This document shows, piece after piece, positions 19,481 to 28,190 of a stretch of 64,000 nucleotides of DNA; position 1 is the stretch's first letter, and every line of letters starts with the position of its first letter. The translations under genes and the position numbers were made by a program. Source of the stretch: Nocardiopsis sp. N85 (lineage in GTDB: Bacteria > Actinomycetota > Actinomycetes > Streptosporangiales > Streptosporangiaceae). The stretch lies in the NCBI RefSeq assembly GCF_028882275.1, contig NZ_JARBUT010000008.1:102422-166421 (forward strand), in the 5' to 3' direction. Under the pieces are notes generated by a model. It was given only the letters and a program-made list of their open reading frames with translations. It did not search any database and was not told the origin of the DNA.

Positions 19481-20703
19481 ACCCCGTCGCGGGCCTGCTC
19501 CTGGCCCAGACCCTGAGCTACACCGCGACGCGGCTGGCGCTGATCGCCGTCCCCTGGTTCGTGCTGGAGACCACCGGCAGCCCCGCGCACATGGGCGCGG
19601 TCGCCTTCTTCGAGGTGGGCTCCTACACCCTGGCCCGGCTGCTGGGCGGGCCGCTGCTGGACCGGTGGGGGCAGCGGGCGATGGGTATCCGGGCGGACCT
19701 GGTGGGGGCCGTCGCGGTGGTGTGCGTACCCGTGGCGCACGCGGCCGGGGTGCTGTCCTTCCCGCTGCTGCTGGTGCTGGTGACCGTCATCGGCCTGGCC
19801 ACGGGCCCGGGCGAGGCGGCCAAGGTGTCGCTGGCCCCCGCGGTGGCCGCGGCGGCCGGAATGCGGATCGAGCGGGTGACCGGGCTGACCGGGACGGTGG
19901 ACCGGCTGTCGCAGACCATCGGCCCGCTGGCCGCGGGCGGCGTGGTGGCGGCGTTGGGCGCGCTGCCCGCGCTGTACGGGAACGCGGTGCTTCTGGTGCT
20001 GTCCGCGCTGGTGCTGAGTGCGGTCCGGGTCGGCGCGCCGGTCGCGGAGGCCACCGGCACCGGATACCTGGGCAGCCTGTTCTCGGGCTTCCGGGTGATC
20101 TGGGACGACCCGACGCTGCGCACCCTGGTGCTGGTGCTCGCGGTGACCAACGCGATCGACATGGCCGTGTTCTCACTGGTCGTGCCGGTGTGGGTACACG
20201 AGAACGGGATGGGCCCCGAGGTCGTGGGGCTGGTCGGCGGCGCCGTGGGCGCGGCCTCGGTACTGGGTTCGCTGGTGGCGACCGCCGTCGGCCACCGGCT
20301 CCCGCGCCGTCTGACGTTCTTCGTCGGGCTGGTGCTGGCCGGGCCGCCGCACATCGCGGTGCTGGCCCTGGACGGCCCGCTGTGGGTGGTACTGGCGGTC
20401 TTCGCTGTCAGCGGGGTCTTCGGCGGGCTGCTCAACCCGATCCTGGGCGCGGTGCTGTTCGAACGGCTGCCGCCGGAGGCGGTGGGCCGGGGCACGGCGA
20501 CCATCGGCGCGCTGGCGCGGCTGGCCGCGCCCCTGGGCGGACCGATCATCGGTACGGGGGTGGCCCTGGCGGGGATCGCGCCGGTGGTGCTGGCGGGGGC
20601 CGGGGTCTACCTGCTGGTCGCGCTGACGCCGCTGTTCGGGCGGTCCGCTCACGGGCTGGACCGGCCCGAGACCGCGCCCGAGTCGTCGGCCCAGAAGCCC
20701 TAA
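19477..20703 (+). CDS. MFS transporter, drug-exporter type
   Basis: 408 residues from a GTG at 19477 overlapping the regulator stop. About 12 transmembrane segments. It belongs to the MFS_3/enterobactin-exporter-like group often paired with ArsR regulators, with LLGGPLLDRWGQRAMGIRAD as the loop 2-3 motif. The substrate cannot be read from sequence; efflux of a small toxic compound or antibiotic is inferred from the coupling to a repressor. It converges with the DUF4229 gene and overlaps it by 4 nt at the stop codons. Confidence 0.85.
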   Translation: MNPVAGLLLAQTLSYTATRLALIAVPWFVLETTGSPAHMGAVAFFEVGSYTLARLLGGPLLDRWGQRAMGIRADLVGAVAVVCVPVAHAAGVLSFPLLLVLVTVIGLATGPGEAAKVSLAPAVAAAAGMRIERVTGLTGTVDRLSQTIGPLAAGGVVAALGALPALYGNAVLLVLSALVLSAVRVGAPVAEATGTGYLGSLFSGFRVIWDDPTLRTLVLVLAVTNAIDMAVFSLVVPVWVHENGMGPEVVGLVGGAVGAASVLGSLVATAVGHRLPRRLTFFVGLVLAGPPHIAVLALDGPLWVVLAVFAVSGVFGGLLNPILGAVLFERLPPEAVGRGTATIGALARLAAPLGGPIIGTGVALAGIAPVVLAGAGVYLLVALTPLFGRSAHGLDRPETAPESSAQKP

Positions 20704-21059
20704 GACTCCTTGGGGGCGGCCGGGGTCTCCTCGGTGCGGGCCTCCACGGCGATGGCCTCCCGGTCCCGGGACCCCTCGACCGGGGTCTCCTCGGGCACCT
20801 CCTGGAGGTGGTCCTCGCGGGCGGCGCCGTCCTCCAGACGGTCGCCCACCAGGGTCCCCCGGCGCTTCTCCAGGCGTTCGGAGACGGAGACGGACATCCG
20901 GTCGCGCAGTCGGGACAGCAGGACGTAGGACGCCAGTCCGCTGATCAACCAGGCGAGGATCAGTGCCATCCACGAGCGGGCGCCGAAGAGGTACACGACT
21001 CCGAACGCCGCGAGGAACAGTCCCAGGCGGGCGGCGGTATAGGGCAGCCAGCTACGCAT
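20700..21059 (-). CDS. DUF4229 family small membrane protein
   Basis: 119 residues, ATG at 21059. Two hydrophobic segments fill residues 8-48 (AARLGLFLAAFGVVYLFG and WMALILAWLISGLASYVLL), followed by the conserved LSRLRDRMSVSVSERLEKRR of the actinobacterial DUF4229 family, then an acidic Pro/Glu tail. In many actinobacteria this gene lies near menaquinone genes. Function unknown. Confidence 0.8.
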   Translation of the reverse strand: MRSWLPYTAARLGLFLAAFGVVYLFGARSWMALILAWLISGLASYVLLSRLRDRMSVSVSERLEKRRGTLVGDRLEDGAAREDHLQEVPEETPVEGSRDREAIAVEARTEETPAAPKES

Positions 21060-21478
21060 CGAAAAGCCTCACAACAGACGATTGACTGGACTAGATTGAT
21101 GGCTACGCCCATCAACGCACGGGACGGCCGGTCCGTCATCGCGGTTTCCGGGGGATCGGTCTCGCGAAGAGGCCGACGTCCGCGCGCTCATGTGCTCTCA
21201 CCTCCAGGTTAAGGGTGAGTGTCCGAGAGCGCGCACCGGGTCGACGTGTGTTCCTCCGGACGGGTGATCGGACCCATGACTTCGATTCAGATAGTCATGG
21301 GATGTTTTCAATCCCGACAGCAGGGTCTGAACATCACGTTCCGGTCACATATCGCGTACTCCTCCCCCCAACACCGCAATTTCTCCGAAAACTAGGGAGG
21401 AAACGGACCAACTCATGCACACTAGGGGATCAAACGCCCGCCGCCCCCACAGTCCGAGGCGGGCACGATTGGGGGAAT
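21060..21478. other. Intergenic region upstream of DUF4229 and the BldC-like gene
   Basis: 419 bp without a credible gene and lower in GC than its surroundings. It holds the divergent promoters, an inverted repeat at 21273-21301 (CCCATGACT and AGTCATGGG, 11-nt spacer) and two 30-bp-spaced copies of an ACTAGGG motif at 21390-21398 and 21420-21428. Confidence 0.6.
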
Positions 21479-21679
21479 GTGAAGGTGGAACGAGCAAGCG
21501 AGCGCCTGTTGACCCCCGGGGAAGTGGCCTCACTCTTCCGGGTTGATCCCAAGACCGTCACCCGTTGGGCCGCCTCCGGGCGGATCAGCAGCATCAGAAC
21601 CCCGGGCGGCCACCGCCGTTTCCGCGAGTCCGAAGTCCGCGCCCTCCTGCTCGGGGAACCGAGCGAGAGCACCCCCTGA
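21479..21679 (+). CDS. BldC-like MerR/excisionase-type DNA-binding protein
   Basis: 66 residues from a GTG at 21479; a GTG at 21485 with better spacing from GGGGGA is an alternative start. The core LLTPGEVASLFRVDPKTVTR then WAASGRISSIRTPGGHRRFRE is nearly the same as Streptomyces BldC, a small winged-HTH protein that binds head-to-tail on direct repeats and times development. The C-terminus ends in RALLLGEPSESTP. Sequence similarity is strong enough for the family; orthology to bldC itself is inferred because genomes may carry several paralogues. Confidence 0.8.
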   Translation: MKVERASERLLTPGEVASLFRVDPKTVTRWAASGRISSIRTPGGHRRFRESEVRALLLGEPSESTP

Positions 21680-21918
21680 CCCGAACGGAACGCCCCCGCA
21701 GGCATCCCGGAGTCCCACCGCGGACCCCTGGGGAAGGGAGCCGCACCCCTCGTCGATCCCGGGACATCGCGCCGATGCCCACGGGATCGCCCCCACGTCC
21801 GGGTCGATAGCCCGCCGCGACGTCTGGACGGCCCTGACGCCGCGCTCCTCGCGACGGCATCGTGGTGACGGCGAATGTCCCGATCGTGGGGAGTGGACAG
21901 CGAGAGTAGGCTGGAATC

Positions 21919-22275
21919 ATGGTGTGGCTTGGTGGCCTGATCACGCTCGTATCGATCGTTCTCTGGGTGTACGCGTTCTTCGACGCGCTGACCACCCCGG
22001 CGCAGGATGCCCGGAACCTCCCGAAGATCCTGTGGCTGGTCGTCATCGCGCTGTTCATGCCCGTCGGTTCGATCCTGTGGCTCTTCCTGGGCCGCCCCCG
22101 CCGTTCGAGCGCCGTGTGGAGGAGCGCGTCCTCCCCGGCTCAGGCCGCCTCCTCCATCGACGATCTCGACCCGTCGGACTTCACCAGGCCCTCCAACAGC
22201 CCGCACCCGCTGGGACCGGACGACGATCCCGAGTTCCTGCGGGGTCTCCGTCGGAGGATCGATCCCGAAGAGTGA
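21919..22275 (+). CDS. PLDc_N domain small membrane protein
   Basis: 118 residues, ATG at 21919. Two transmembrane segments (LITLVSIVLWVYAFFDAL and LPKILWLVVIALFMPVGSILW) with the R-LPK-LW motif between and a terminal WLFLGRPRR, the pattern of the phospholipase-D N-terminal (cardiolipin synthase anchor) domain, without a catalytic PLD domain. A Ser/Asp-rich tail follows. A TAGGCT hexamer six bases before the ATG suggests a leaderless transcript. Function unknown. Confidence 0.75.
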   Translation: MVWLGGLITLVSIVLWVYAFFDALTTPAQDARNLPKILWLVVIALFMPVGSILWLFLGRPRRSSAVWRSASSPAQAASSIDDLDPSDFTRPSNSPHPLGPDDDPEFLRGLRRRIDPEE

Positions 22276-22309
22276 CCGCACCCGGGGCACCACCCCGCAC
22301 GGCCCATGA

Positions 22310-22347
22310 CGAAGGGGGCCGCTCCGGATCCGGAGCGGCCCCCTTCG
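22310..22347. terminator. Bidirectional terminator, perfect palindrome
   Basis: A 38-bp perfect palindrome centred on GGATCC, with GAAGGGGGCCGCTCCG as the left arm. It separates the convergent PLDc_N and pectate lyase genes. Short T-tracts are absent. Confidence 0.8.
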
Positions 22348-22354
22348 CTCACCG

Positions 22355-23650
22355 TCACAGCAGTCCCGCGCCCACCTTCCGCTCCAGGCCTCGCAGGGCG
22401 TGCACGGGCTGGACCCCCGTGGTGTACCGCGGCACCCACGTGACCTCCTCGCCCAACGGCCGGTCGGGTCGGGCCGCGTTGTGCTCGGCGACCAGGTCGA
22501 TCGCCGCGATGCGGCCCCCGCCCCCGGTCATGAACGCGTTCCCCACCCCGGTCACGTCGGTGCCGCCCCAGTTGTACAGCAAGGAGCCCGGGGCGTGCCC
22601 GTCACGCAGGTCGAACAGGTTGTTCTCCACGTACAACTGCGACTCGACCCCCGCCCCCAGGGAGTACTGGTAGAGGTCGCCGCTCACCGTGTAGAGGTTG
22701 TTGTAGACGTGGACCTGGCCGAACCGCACGCGCGGGGCGCGCTGGCCCAGACCGTCGAAGTGGTTGTGGTGCCAGGTCACCCGGAGGTACCCCCGGTCGG
22801 TGGTCCGGCCGTCGCTGTTGCCCAGGAGCAGGGCCTTGTCACGCTCGGCGAAGTGGTTCCACGAGACCGTCACCAGGTCGGTGGCGCGGACGATGTCCAA
22901 CAGTCCGTCGTGGACCTCGTACTTGCGTCCGAAGTACTCGGGCTGCTCGGCCCCGGGCCGTTCTCCGTCATCGAAGGTGTTGTGGTCGACCCACACGTTC
23001 CTCGACCCGGAGACCTCGACGTGGTCGTACTCGGAGTTCCAGTTGCCGGTCCCGCCGTCGCCGGGGTCCCAGCCGGGGAAGCAGTCGTGGGTGTCGGAGA
23101 AGGTGAGGTTGCGCAGGATGACGTTGCGGGCGTTCTGGACGAGCAGGTTCATCCCCGTGATCTCGCTCCGGTCGTCGACGCCCACGATGGTCGTGTTGGA
23201 GCCGACCCGGTAACGGATCCGTTCCGCCTGGACCGCCTGCGAGGCCTGCCGGGCCTCCTCCAGGGGGCCGGAGGGATCCTCCCACCCCCAGACCTCGGGG
23301 TCGTAGGCGGCCAGGTACGCCTCCAGGGAGTAACCGTCGACGGCGTAGTCGTCACAGGTCAGCGGGGTTCCGTCGGAGTCGGTGTTGGCGTCGATGGAAC
23401 CGTCGACGTACACGATCTTGGGCTGGTCGCCCGCGATGGCCGTCCGGAACTCCGCCGGGGTCGACACCCGGAACACGTTGGCGGCGGTGGCGGCGGCGCC
23501 TCCGGTGGTACCACCGCCGGCGGAGGCCCAGCCGTCCCCTTCCGGCAGGACCGGCCTGCCGATGTCGGTGTCGGCGGCCGCCGTCGACGGGGACACCGTC
23601 AGGGCCGCGACCAGCGCGAGGACGAGGGCGGGGGAAAGGGGCCTTCGCAT
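22355..23650 (-). CDS. Secreted pectate lyase (PL1 family)
   Basis: Cleaves polygalacturonate by beta-elimination outside the cell. 431 residues from an ATG at 23650 with CAGGAG upstream. The signal peptide is MRRPLSPALVLALVAALT, with cleavage near TAAA-DT. The body is a right-handed beta-helix; visible motifs include WNSEYDHVEVSGSRNVWVDH (Ca-binding Asp region), a DIVRATDLVTVSWNHF strand and RAPRVRFGQVHVYNNLY, which holds the catalytic Arg of PL1. A LacI operator 22 bp upstream and the divergent LacI gene indicate sugar-induced expression. An upstream extension to 23764 is not used because the signal peptide would be buried. Confidence 0.9.
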   Translation of the reverse strand: MRRPLSPALVLALVAALTVSPSTAAADTDIGRPVLPEGDGWASAGGGTTGGAAATAANVFRVSTPAEFRTAIAGDQPKIVYVDGSIDANTDSDGTPLTCDDYAVDGYSLEAYLAAYDPEVWGWEDPSGPLEEARQASQAVQAERIRYRVGSNTTIVGVDDRSEITGMNLLVQNARNVILRNLTFSDTHDCFPGWDPGDGGTGNWNSEYDHVEVSGSRNVWVDHNTFDDGERPGAEQPEYFGRKYEVHDGLLDIVRATDLVTVSWNHFAERDKALLLGNSDGRTTDRGYLRVTWHHNHFDGLGQRAPRVRFGQVHVYNNLYTVSGDLYQYSLGAGVESQLYVENNLFDLRDGHAPGSLLYNWGGTDVTGVGNAFMTGGGGRIAAIDLVAEHNAARPDRPLGEEVTWVPRYTTGVQPVHALRGLERKVGAGLL

Positions 23651-23671
23651 GGTCCACTCCTGGAGGATGAT

Positions 23672-23685
23672 TGCAAACGTTTGCA
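23672..23685. promoter_or_regulatory. LacI-family operator
   Basis: TGCAAACGTTTGCA is a perfect 14-bp palindrome with central CG, the classical LacI/GalR-family site. It lies 22 bp upstream of the pectate lyase ATG, within its leader or promoter, and 128 bp from the divergent LacI-type gene, its likely binding protein. Confidence 0.8.
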
Positions 23686-23812
23686 TCAAACTCCCCGAAG
23701 TACGAAGGAGAATCAACCCTCCTTTCCCTGGAAAAACGGGAAAATCTCCGTCCCCACAGAGCAACCGCTTGCTCTAGTCTGAGGATCCGACGAGCACGGA
23801 CGAGGTGGCGGA

Positions 23813-24784
23813 ATGGTCGTGACCCTCAAGGACGTGGCACGGGCCAGCGGCGTCCACACGTCCACCGTGTCCCGGGCCTTCTCCGCGTCGCACCTGGTCA
23901 ACCCCGAGACGAGGATCCGGGTCCTGGCCGTGGCGAACGAGTTGGGCTACCGCCCCAACCGGGCGGCCCGGGCGCTGTCCACCCGCCGCACCGGGAACCT
24001 CGGCGTGATCGTGGCCGACATCGCCAACCCCTTCTTCCCCCCGCTGATCAAGGCGGCGCAGGACCAGGCGCGGGCGCGGGACCACCACGTGTTCATCGCC
24101 GACACCGACGAGCGGATCGACGTCGAGGAGGAGGCGGTCCGTTCCATGGTGGGCCAGGTCGACGGTCTGATCCTGGTCTCCCCCCGGCTGTCCGACCGGC
24201 GGATCCGGGAGCTGGCCGACGAGGTCCCCCTCGTGGTCGTCAACCGGCGGCTCCGGCGGCTGCCGTGCGTGCTCATGGACGTCGGCGAGGGGATCCGTCT
24301 GGTCGTCGGGCGACTGGCCGACCTGGGGCACCGGGAGATCGCGACCGTGCTCGGTCCCCCCGCCTCCTGGACGGGGCGGGCGGCGGTCCGCGCGGCCGAG
24401 GAGACCGCCCGGGAACACGGTGTGCGGACGTATCGGGTGGGTCCGCACCAGCCGACGGAAGAGGGCGGGGCGGCGGCGTTCGACGCCGTGCTCGATCTCG
24501 GTGTCACGGCGGTCCTGGCCCATAACGACCTGATGGCGCTCGGCCTGCTGCGCGCCGCCCGGGAGCGGGGCGTGGCCGTCCCGGAACGACTCAGTGTCGT
24601 CGGCACGGACGACACCCTGACCGCCCGGCACACCCGCCCTGCCCTGACCACCGTGGCGATGCCGGTGGAGGCGGCCGGCCGGGCGGCCGTCGATCTCCTG
24701 CTGCGGGGCGCCGACCCGGAGGTCGTCACGCTGGGGACCCGACCGGTCGAACGCGACTCGACGGGCCCCGCGCCCCGGGGATGA
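23813..24784 (+). CDS. LacI-family transcriptional regulator
   Basis: 323 residues, ATG at 23813. The N-terminal LacI HTH (VTLKDVARASGVHTSTVSRA) is followed by the hinge RPNRAARALSTRRTGNLGVI and a periplasmic-binding-protein-like domain (IVADIANPFFPPLIKAAQDQ, then PLVVVNR, and SVVGTDDTLTARHTRPALTT near the end). The hinge Leu-containing helix expected to enter the CG step of the operator is present. It probably represses the divergent pectate lyase gene via TGCAAACGTTTGCA, with a pectin-derived sugar as inducer (inferred). Confidence 0.88.
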   Translation: MVVTLKDVARASGVHTSTVSRAFSASHLVNPETRIRVLAVANELGYRPNRAARALSTRRTGNLGVIVADIANPFFPPLIKAAQDQARARDHHVFIADTDERIDVEEEAVRSMVGQVDGLILVSPRLSDRRIRELADEVPLVVVNRRLRRLPCVLMDVGEGIRLVVGRLADLGHREIATVLGPPASWTGRAAVRAAEETAREHGVRTYRVGPHQPTEEGGAAAFDAVLDLGVTAVLAHNDLMALGLLRAARERGVAVPERLSVVGTDDTLTARHTRPALTTVAMPVEAAGRAAVDLLLRGADPEVVTLGTRPVERDSTGPAPRG

Positions 24785-24790
24785 GCACGG

Positions 24791-25786
24791 TCAGGCGTAG
24801 GAGTGCAGACCGCTGAACATGTAGTTCACCGCGAAGAAGTTGAACAGGATCGTCGCGAAGCCCAGCACGTTGATCCACGTCGCCTTGGGGCCGCGCCAAC
24901 CACCGGTCGCCCGGGCGTGCAGGTAGGCCGCGTAGATCACCCAGGAGATGAACGACCAGACCTCCTTGGGGTCCCAGCCCCAGAACCGGCCCCAGGCCTC
25001 GTCGGCCCAGATCGATCCGGCGATGATGCCGAAGGTCCACAGCGGGAACGCGAACAGGATGAGCCGGTGGGAGATCCGGTCCAGCAGCTCCGGCGCGGGC
25101 AACCGGCCGGCGATGCCGACGACCTCTTCACCCTGGGCCCGCTTGACCTCGGTGCGGTGCGAGATCAGGTACATGACGCCGGTGACACCGGAGACCATGA
25201 ACGCGCCGCCGGCCAGGATCGCGGCGGTGACGTGGATCGGCACCCAGTAGGAGTGCAGGGCCGGGATGAGCGGACCGGGGTCGACGTACAGCCACTTGAC
25301 GCCGATGCCCAGCAGGATCAGCACCGGGACCAGGACGAACGCGCCCAGGAAGCGGGCCTGGTAGCGGAACGAGGCGAACAGCAGCACGCCCACCGCGACC
25401 AGGCACATCGCCACCACGAACTCGAACATGTTGCCCCAGGGCCAGCGCCCGGCGGCCACGCCCCGCGTGATGATCTGGGCGAGGCCCATGAGGAAGCCGA
25501 GGGCGGTCACGCCCAGGGCGATGCGGCCCAGCACGCTCTGGGAGGCCTTGGCCTCGCCCTCGGTGGTGCGGACGTTGACCTCGATGTCGTCCGCGAAGCC
25601 CCCGTCGACCGCTCCGGCGCCGACCGGCATCAACCGGCCCGCCTTCAGTTTGGTCCGTCGCCCGTAGGCGGCCTCGATCGCGAACAGGAACAGGGCCGCG
25701 GCGTAGGTCACGATCATGGCGATGACCAGCGTGTCGCTGGCCGACGCCATGGTCTCGTTCACCGGCGCGGCGAGAGTGTACGTCAC
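24791..25786 (-). CDS. ccsB: Cytochrome c biogenesis protein CcsB (ResC)
   Basis: Heme-handling membrane half of the System II cytochrome c synthetase. 331 residues, ATG at 25786 overlapping the resB stop by 4 nt. About eight helices. The tryptophan-rich heme motif WGRFWGWDPKEVWSF is intact, and conserved His residues occur near HVTAAI, ISHR and the C-terminal region. It is the last gene of the resA-like, ccdA, resB, ccsB operon and converges with the LacI gene 6 bp away. Confidence 0.94.
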   Translation of the reverse strand: MTYTLAAPVNETMASASDTLVIAMIVTYAAALFLFAIEAAYGRRTKLKAGRLMPVGAGAVDGGFADDIEVNVRTTEGEAKASQSVLGRIALGVTALGFLMGLAQIITRGVAAGRWPWGNMFEFVVAMCLVAVGVLLFASFRYQARFLGAFVLVPVLILLGIGVKWLYVDPGPLIPALHSYWVPIHVTAAILAGGAFMVSGVTGVMYLISHRTEVKRAQGEEVVGIAGRLPAPELLDRISHRLILFAFPLWTFGIIAGSIWADEAWGRFWGWDPKEVWSFISWVIYAAYLHARATGGWRGPKATWINVLGFATILFNFFAVNYMFSGLHSYA

Positions 25787-27390
25787 CGGTCACTCCTCGT
25801 GTCGGAAGGGTTCTGGGGGTTGTCGTCCGACTCGTTCCGAAGTCGTCCGGCAAGCTCTGTGGTGATCTCGTGGAACTCGGCGTTGTCGCCGGCGGCCTCG
25901 GTCTTGCCGAGCCCGGCCAGCTCCACCCGGGTACGGCCGTCCGCGCCTCGGACGGCCCGCACCCACACCCGGCGCGGGCGGATGAACAGGGTCAGCAGCA
26001 GGCCGACGACGGCGGTGGCCGCGGTGATGAGCGCGGGCAGGCGGGCTCCGTCCCGGTTGACCTGGAGGCTGATGTACTCCTTGTAGCCGGCGAACTCGAT
26101 GGACCCGGCACCGTCGGGCAGTTCCCAGACGTCACCGATCTCCATCACCGGAGAGGAACCGACCGGCTCCATGCCCTGGGTGCGCAGCTGGTAGACCGAC
26201 TGTGCTTCGCGCATCCCCAGGTCCCCGCGGTACCCCTCCAGGGTGACCCGCGGGTTGACGGCGCCGGGGAAGCTCGACGTGAGCTCACCGTCGGGGGTCT
26301 CGGCCGCGGACGGCAGGAAGACGCCGACGAAGCCCAGCTGTTCGTCCTCCTCCCCCACGTCGGGGGCCTTCACCACGCCGTCGGACACGAAGCCCGCGGT
26401 GTCCCGGTACAGGAACGGCACGGCCTGGTCGAAGGCCACGCCCCCGTCGGCGTCGCGCACGACGAACTCGGGCGCGTACCCGTGGCCGAGCAGGTAGACC
26501 TGCGCGCCGGAGACGCTGAGCGGGTGGTTGACCTCCAACCGGTGGGTCAGTTCCGGCCCGCCCGGCTCCTCGGTGTAGGTGATGTCGGCGACGTAGGACG
26601 CGGCCTGCCCGCGCAGGTTCCCGTCCTCGATGAACGTGGCCTCGAAGTCGTCGAGGTGGATGGTGAAGGGGGCGATCCCGTCCATGTCGGTCCAGTGACC
26701 GGGGTAGATCGCGTCGTAGGAGGGCAGCGTGTTGGCGAACCCGTCGCCCTCGACGAGGAGCATGTTGCCCCGGTAGCCGAAGAACGAGCCGGCGGCCAGC
26801 GCCACGAGGAGGCCGAGCAGGGCGAAGTGGAACAGGACGTTGCCCGCCTCGCGCAGGTAGCCGGTCTCGGCGGAGATGGAGTCGTCGTACCCCTCCACCC
26901 GGTAGCGCTTGAGCACCCGCCGCGCCTCGGCGAGGACCGTCTCGGGGGCGGCGTCGGTGCCGAACTTCGCCGCGTACGGCATCCGTCCCAGGTTGCGCGG
27001 GGTGGGCACCGGGCGGGCGCGCACCGCGCGGGCGTGGACGAGCGCGCGCGGGATGACGCATCCGGCCAGCGAGACGAACAGCAGCAGGTAGATCGCCGCG
27101 TACCAGGGCGAGGAGAAGACGTCGAAGAGGTGGAACCGGTCCAGCCAGGGGGCCAGTTCGGGGTTCTCCCTGGTGTAGGCGGTGACCTCGTCGACGCTGA
27201 CCACGTTCTGCGGCAGGATCGAACCGGGAATCGCGCCGACCGCGAGCAGGAACAGCAGGATCAGCGCGGTGCGCATCGAGGTGAGGATGCGCCAGGCCCA
27301 GCGGAGCCAGCCGATCGGCCCCAGTCCCCTGGGCCCCTCCCCCGCCCTTCCCTCGGCGGGAGCGTTCGTGTCGGTCGTGGTCGTACTCAT
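25783..27390 (-). CDS. resB: Cytochrome c biogenesis protein ResB (Ccs1)
   Basis: Partner of CcsB in heme ligation to apocytochrome c. 535 residues from an ATG at 27390 overlapping the ccdA stop (ATGA). It opens with Thr-rich sequence, then WAWRILTSMRTALILLFLLA as the first helix, IPGSILPQNVVSV after it, and further helices near residues 90, 180 and 460. A large extracytoplasmic domain lies between the last two, as in Ccs1. The upstream open frame to 27450 is shadow. Confidence 0.93.
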   Translation of the reverse strand: MSTTTTDTNAPAEGRAGEGPRGLGPIGWLRWAWRILTSMRTALILLFLLAVGAIPGSILPQNVVSVDEVTAYTRENPELAPWLDRFHLFDVFSSPWYAAIYLLLFVSLAGCVIPRALVHARAVRARPVPTPRNLGRMPYAAKFGTDAAPETVLAEARRVLKRYRVEGYDDSISAETGYLREAGNVLFHFALLGLLVALAAGSFFGYRGNMLLVEGDGFANTLPSYDAIYPGHWTDMDGIAPFTIHLDDFEATFIEDGNLRGQAASYVADITYTEEPGGPELTHRLEVNHPLSVSGAQVYLLGHGYAPEFVVRDADGGVAFDQAVPFLYRDTAGFVSDGVVKAPDVGEEDEQLGFVGVFLPSAAETPDGELTSSFPGAVNPRVTLEGYRGDLGMREAQSVYQLRTQGMEPVGSSPVMEIGDVWELPDGAGSIEFAGYKEYISLQVNRDGARLPALITAATAVVGLLLTLFIRPRRVWVRAVRGADGRTRVELAGLGKTEAAGDNAEFHEITTELAGRLRNESDDNPQNPSDTRSDR

Positions 27391-28190
27391 CAGATCACCG
27401 TCTGGAAGTCGGCGGCCCAGCCCTGCATGGCGATGGTCCACTGGGTCCACAGACCGGTCACCATCGCCAGGCCGACCAGGACGAGCATGGCTCCGCCGAT
27501 CACGGTGACCGTGCGGGTGTGGCGTTTGAGGTGGCCGAAGGCGGTGAGCGCCTTGCGGTAGAGGAGCGCGGCGACGATGAACGGCAGGCCCAGTCCGACG
27601 CAGTAGACCAGGGAGAGGAACATACCGCGACCGGCGCCGCCCTCGACGAAGGCCAGGGTCTGCACCGCCGCCAGGGTCGGTCCGATGCAGGGGGTCCAGC
27701 CGAGCCCGAAGAGCACCCCGAGCAGGGGGGCTCCCACCAGGCCGGCCTTGGGAAGCCGGTGGAAGCGGAACTCACGGGCGAAGCCGGGCAGGACGCCCAT
27801 GAAGGCCAGGCCCAGGACGATCGTCAGCACGCCCAGGCCGCGGGTGATGGGGTCGGTGTACTCCACCAGGACGTCGCCGAGCCAGCCGATGAAGCCGCCG
27901 ACCGCGACGAACACCAGGGTGAAGCCGGCGATGAACAACACGCTGCCGGTGACCATGGTCCAGCGGCGCGCGGCGAGTTCGTCGTCGATGTCGGTGAGGG
28001 TGGCGGTCCCGCCGCCGACCGACGTGCGCTGACGAACGTCGGCGGCGCTCATCCCGGTCACGTACGACAGGTAGCCGGGGACCAGGGGGAGCACGCACGG
28101 GGAGAGGAAGGAGACCAGCCCCGCGGCGAGCGCCAGCGGGGCGGCGAGGAGGAGGGACCCGGTGAGGACGGTGGTGCCGACGGGGTCCAT
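27390..28190 (-). CDS. ccdA: Thiol-disulfide interchange membrane protein CcdA
   Basis: Moves reducing power across the membrane to the thioredoxin-like ResA protein for reduction of apocytochrome c Cys residues. 266 residues, ATG at 28190 overlapping the resA-like stop. Six helices. The two redox Cys lie in SFLSPCVLPLVPG (residue ~32) and GWTPCIGPT. A ~30-residue polar insert after the first motif (SAADVRQRTSVGGGTATLTD) is usual in actinobacteria. Confidence 0.94.
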   Translation of the reverse strand: MDPVGTTVLTGSLLLAAPLALAAGLVSFLSPCVLPLVPGYLSYVTGMSAADVRQRTSVGGGTATLTDIDDELAARRWTMVTGSVLFIAGFTLVFVAVGGFIGWLGDVLVEYTDPITRGLGVLTIVLGLAFMGVLPGFAREFRFHRLPKAGLVGAPLLGVLFGLGWTPCIGPTLAAVQTLAFVEGGAGRGMFLSLVYCVGLGLPFIVAALLYRKALTAFGHLKRHTRTVTVIGGAMLVLVGLAMVTGLWTQWTIAMQGWAADFQTVI

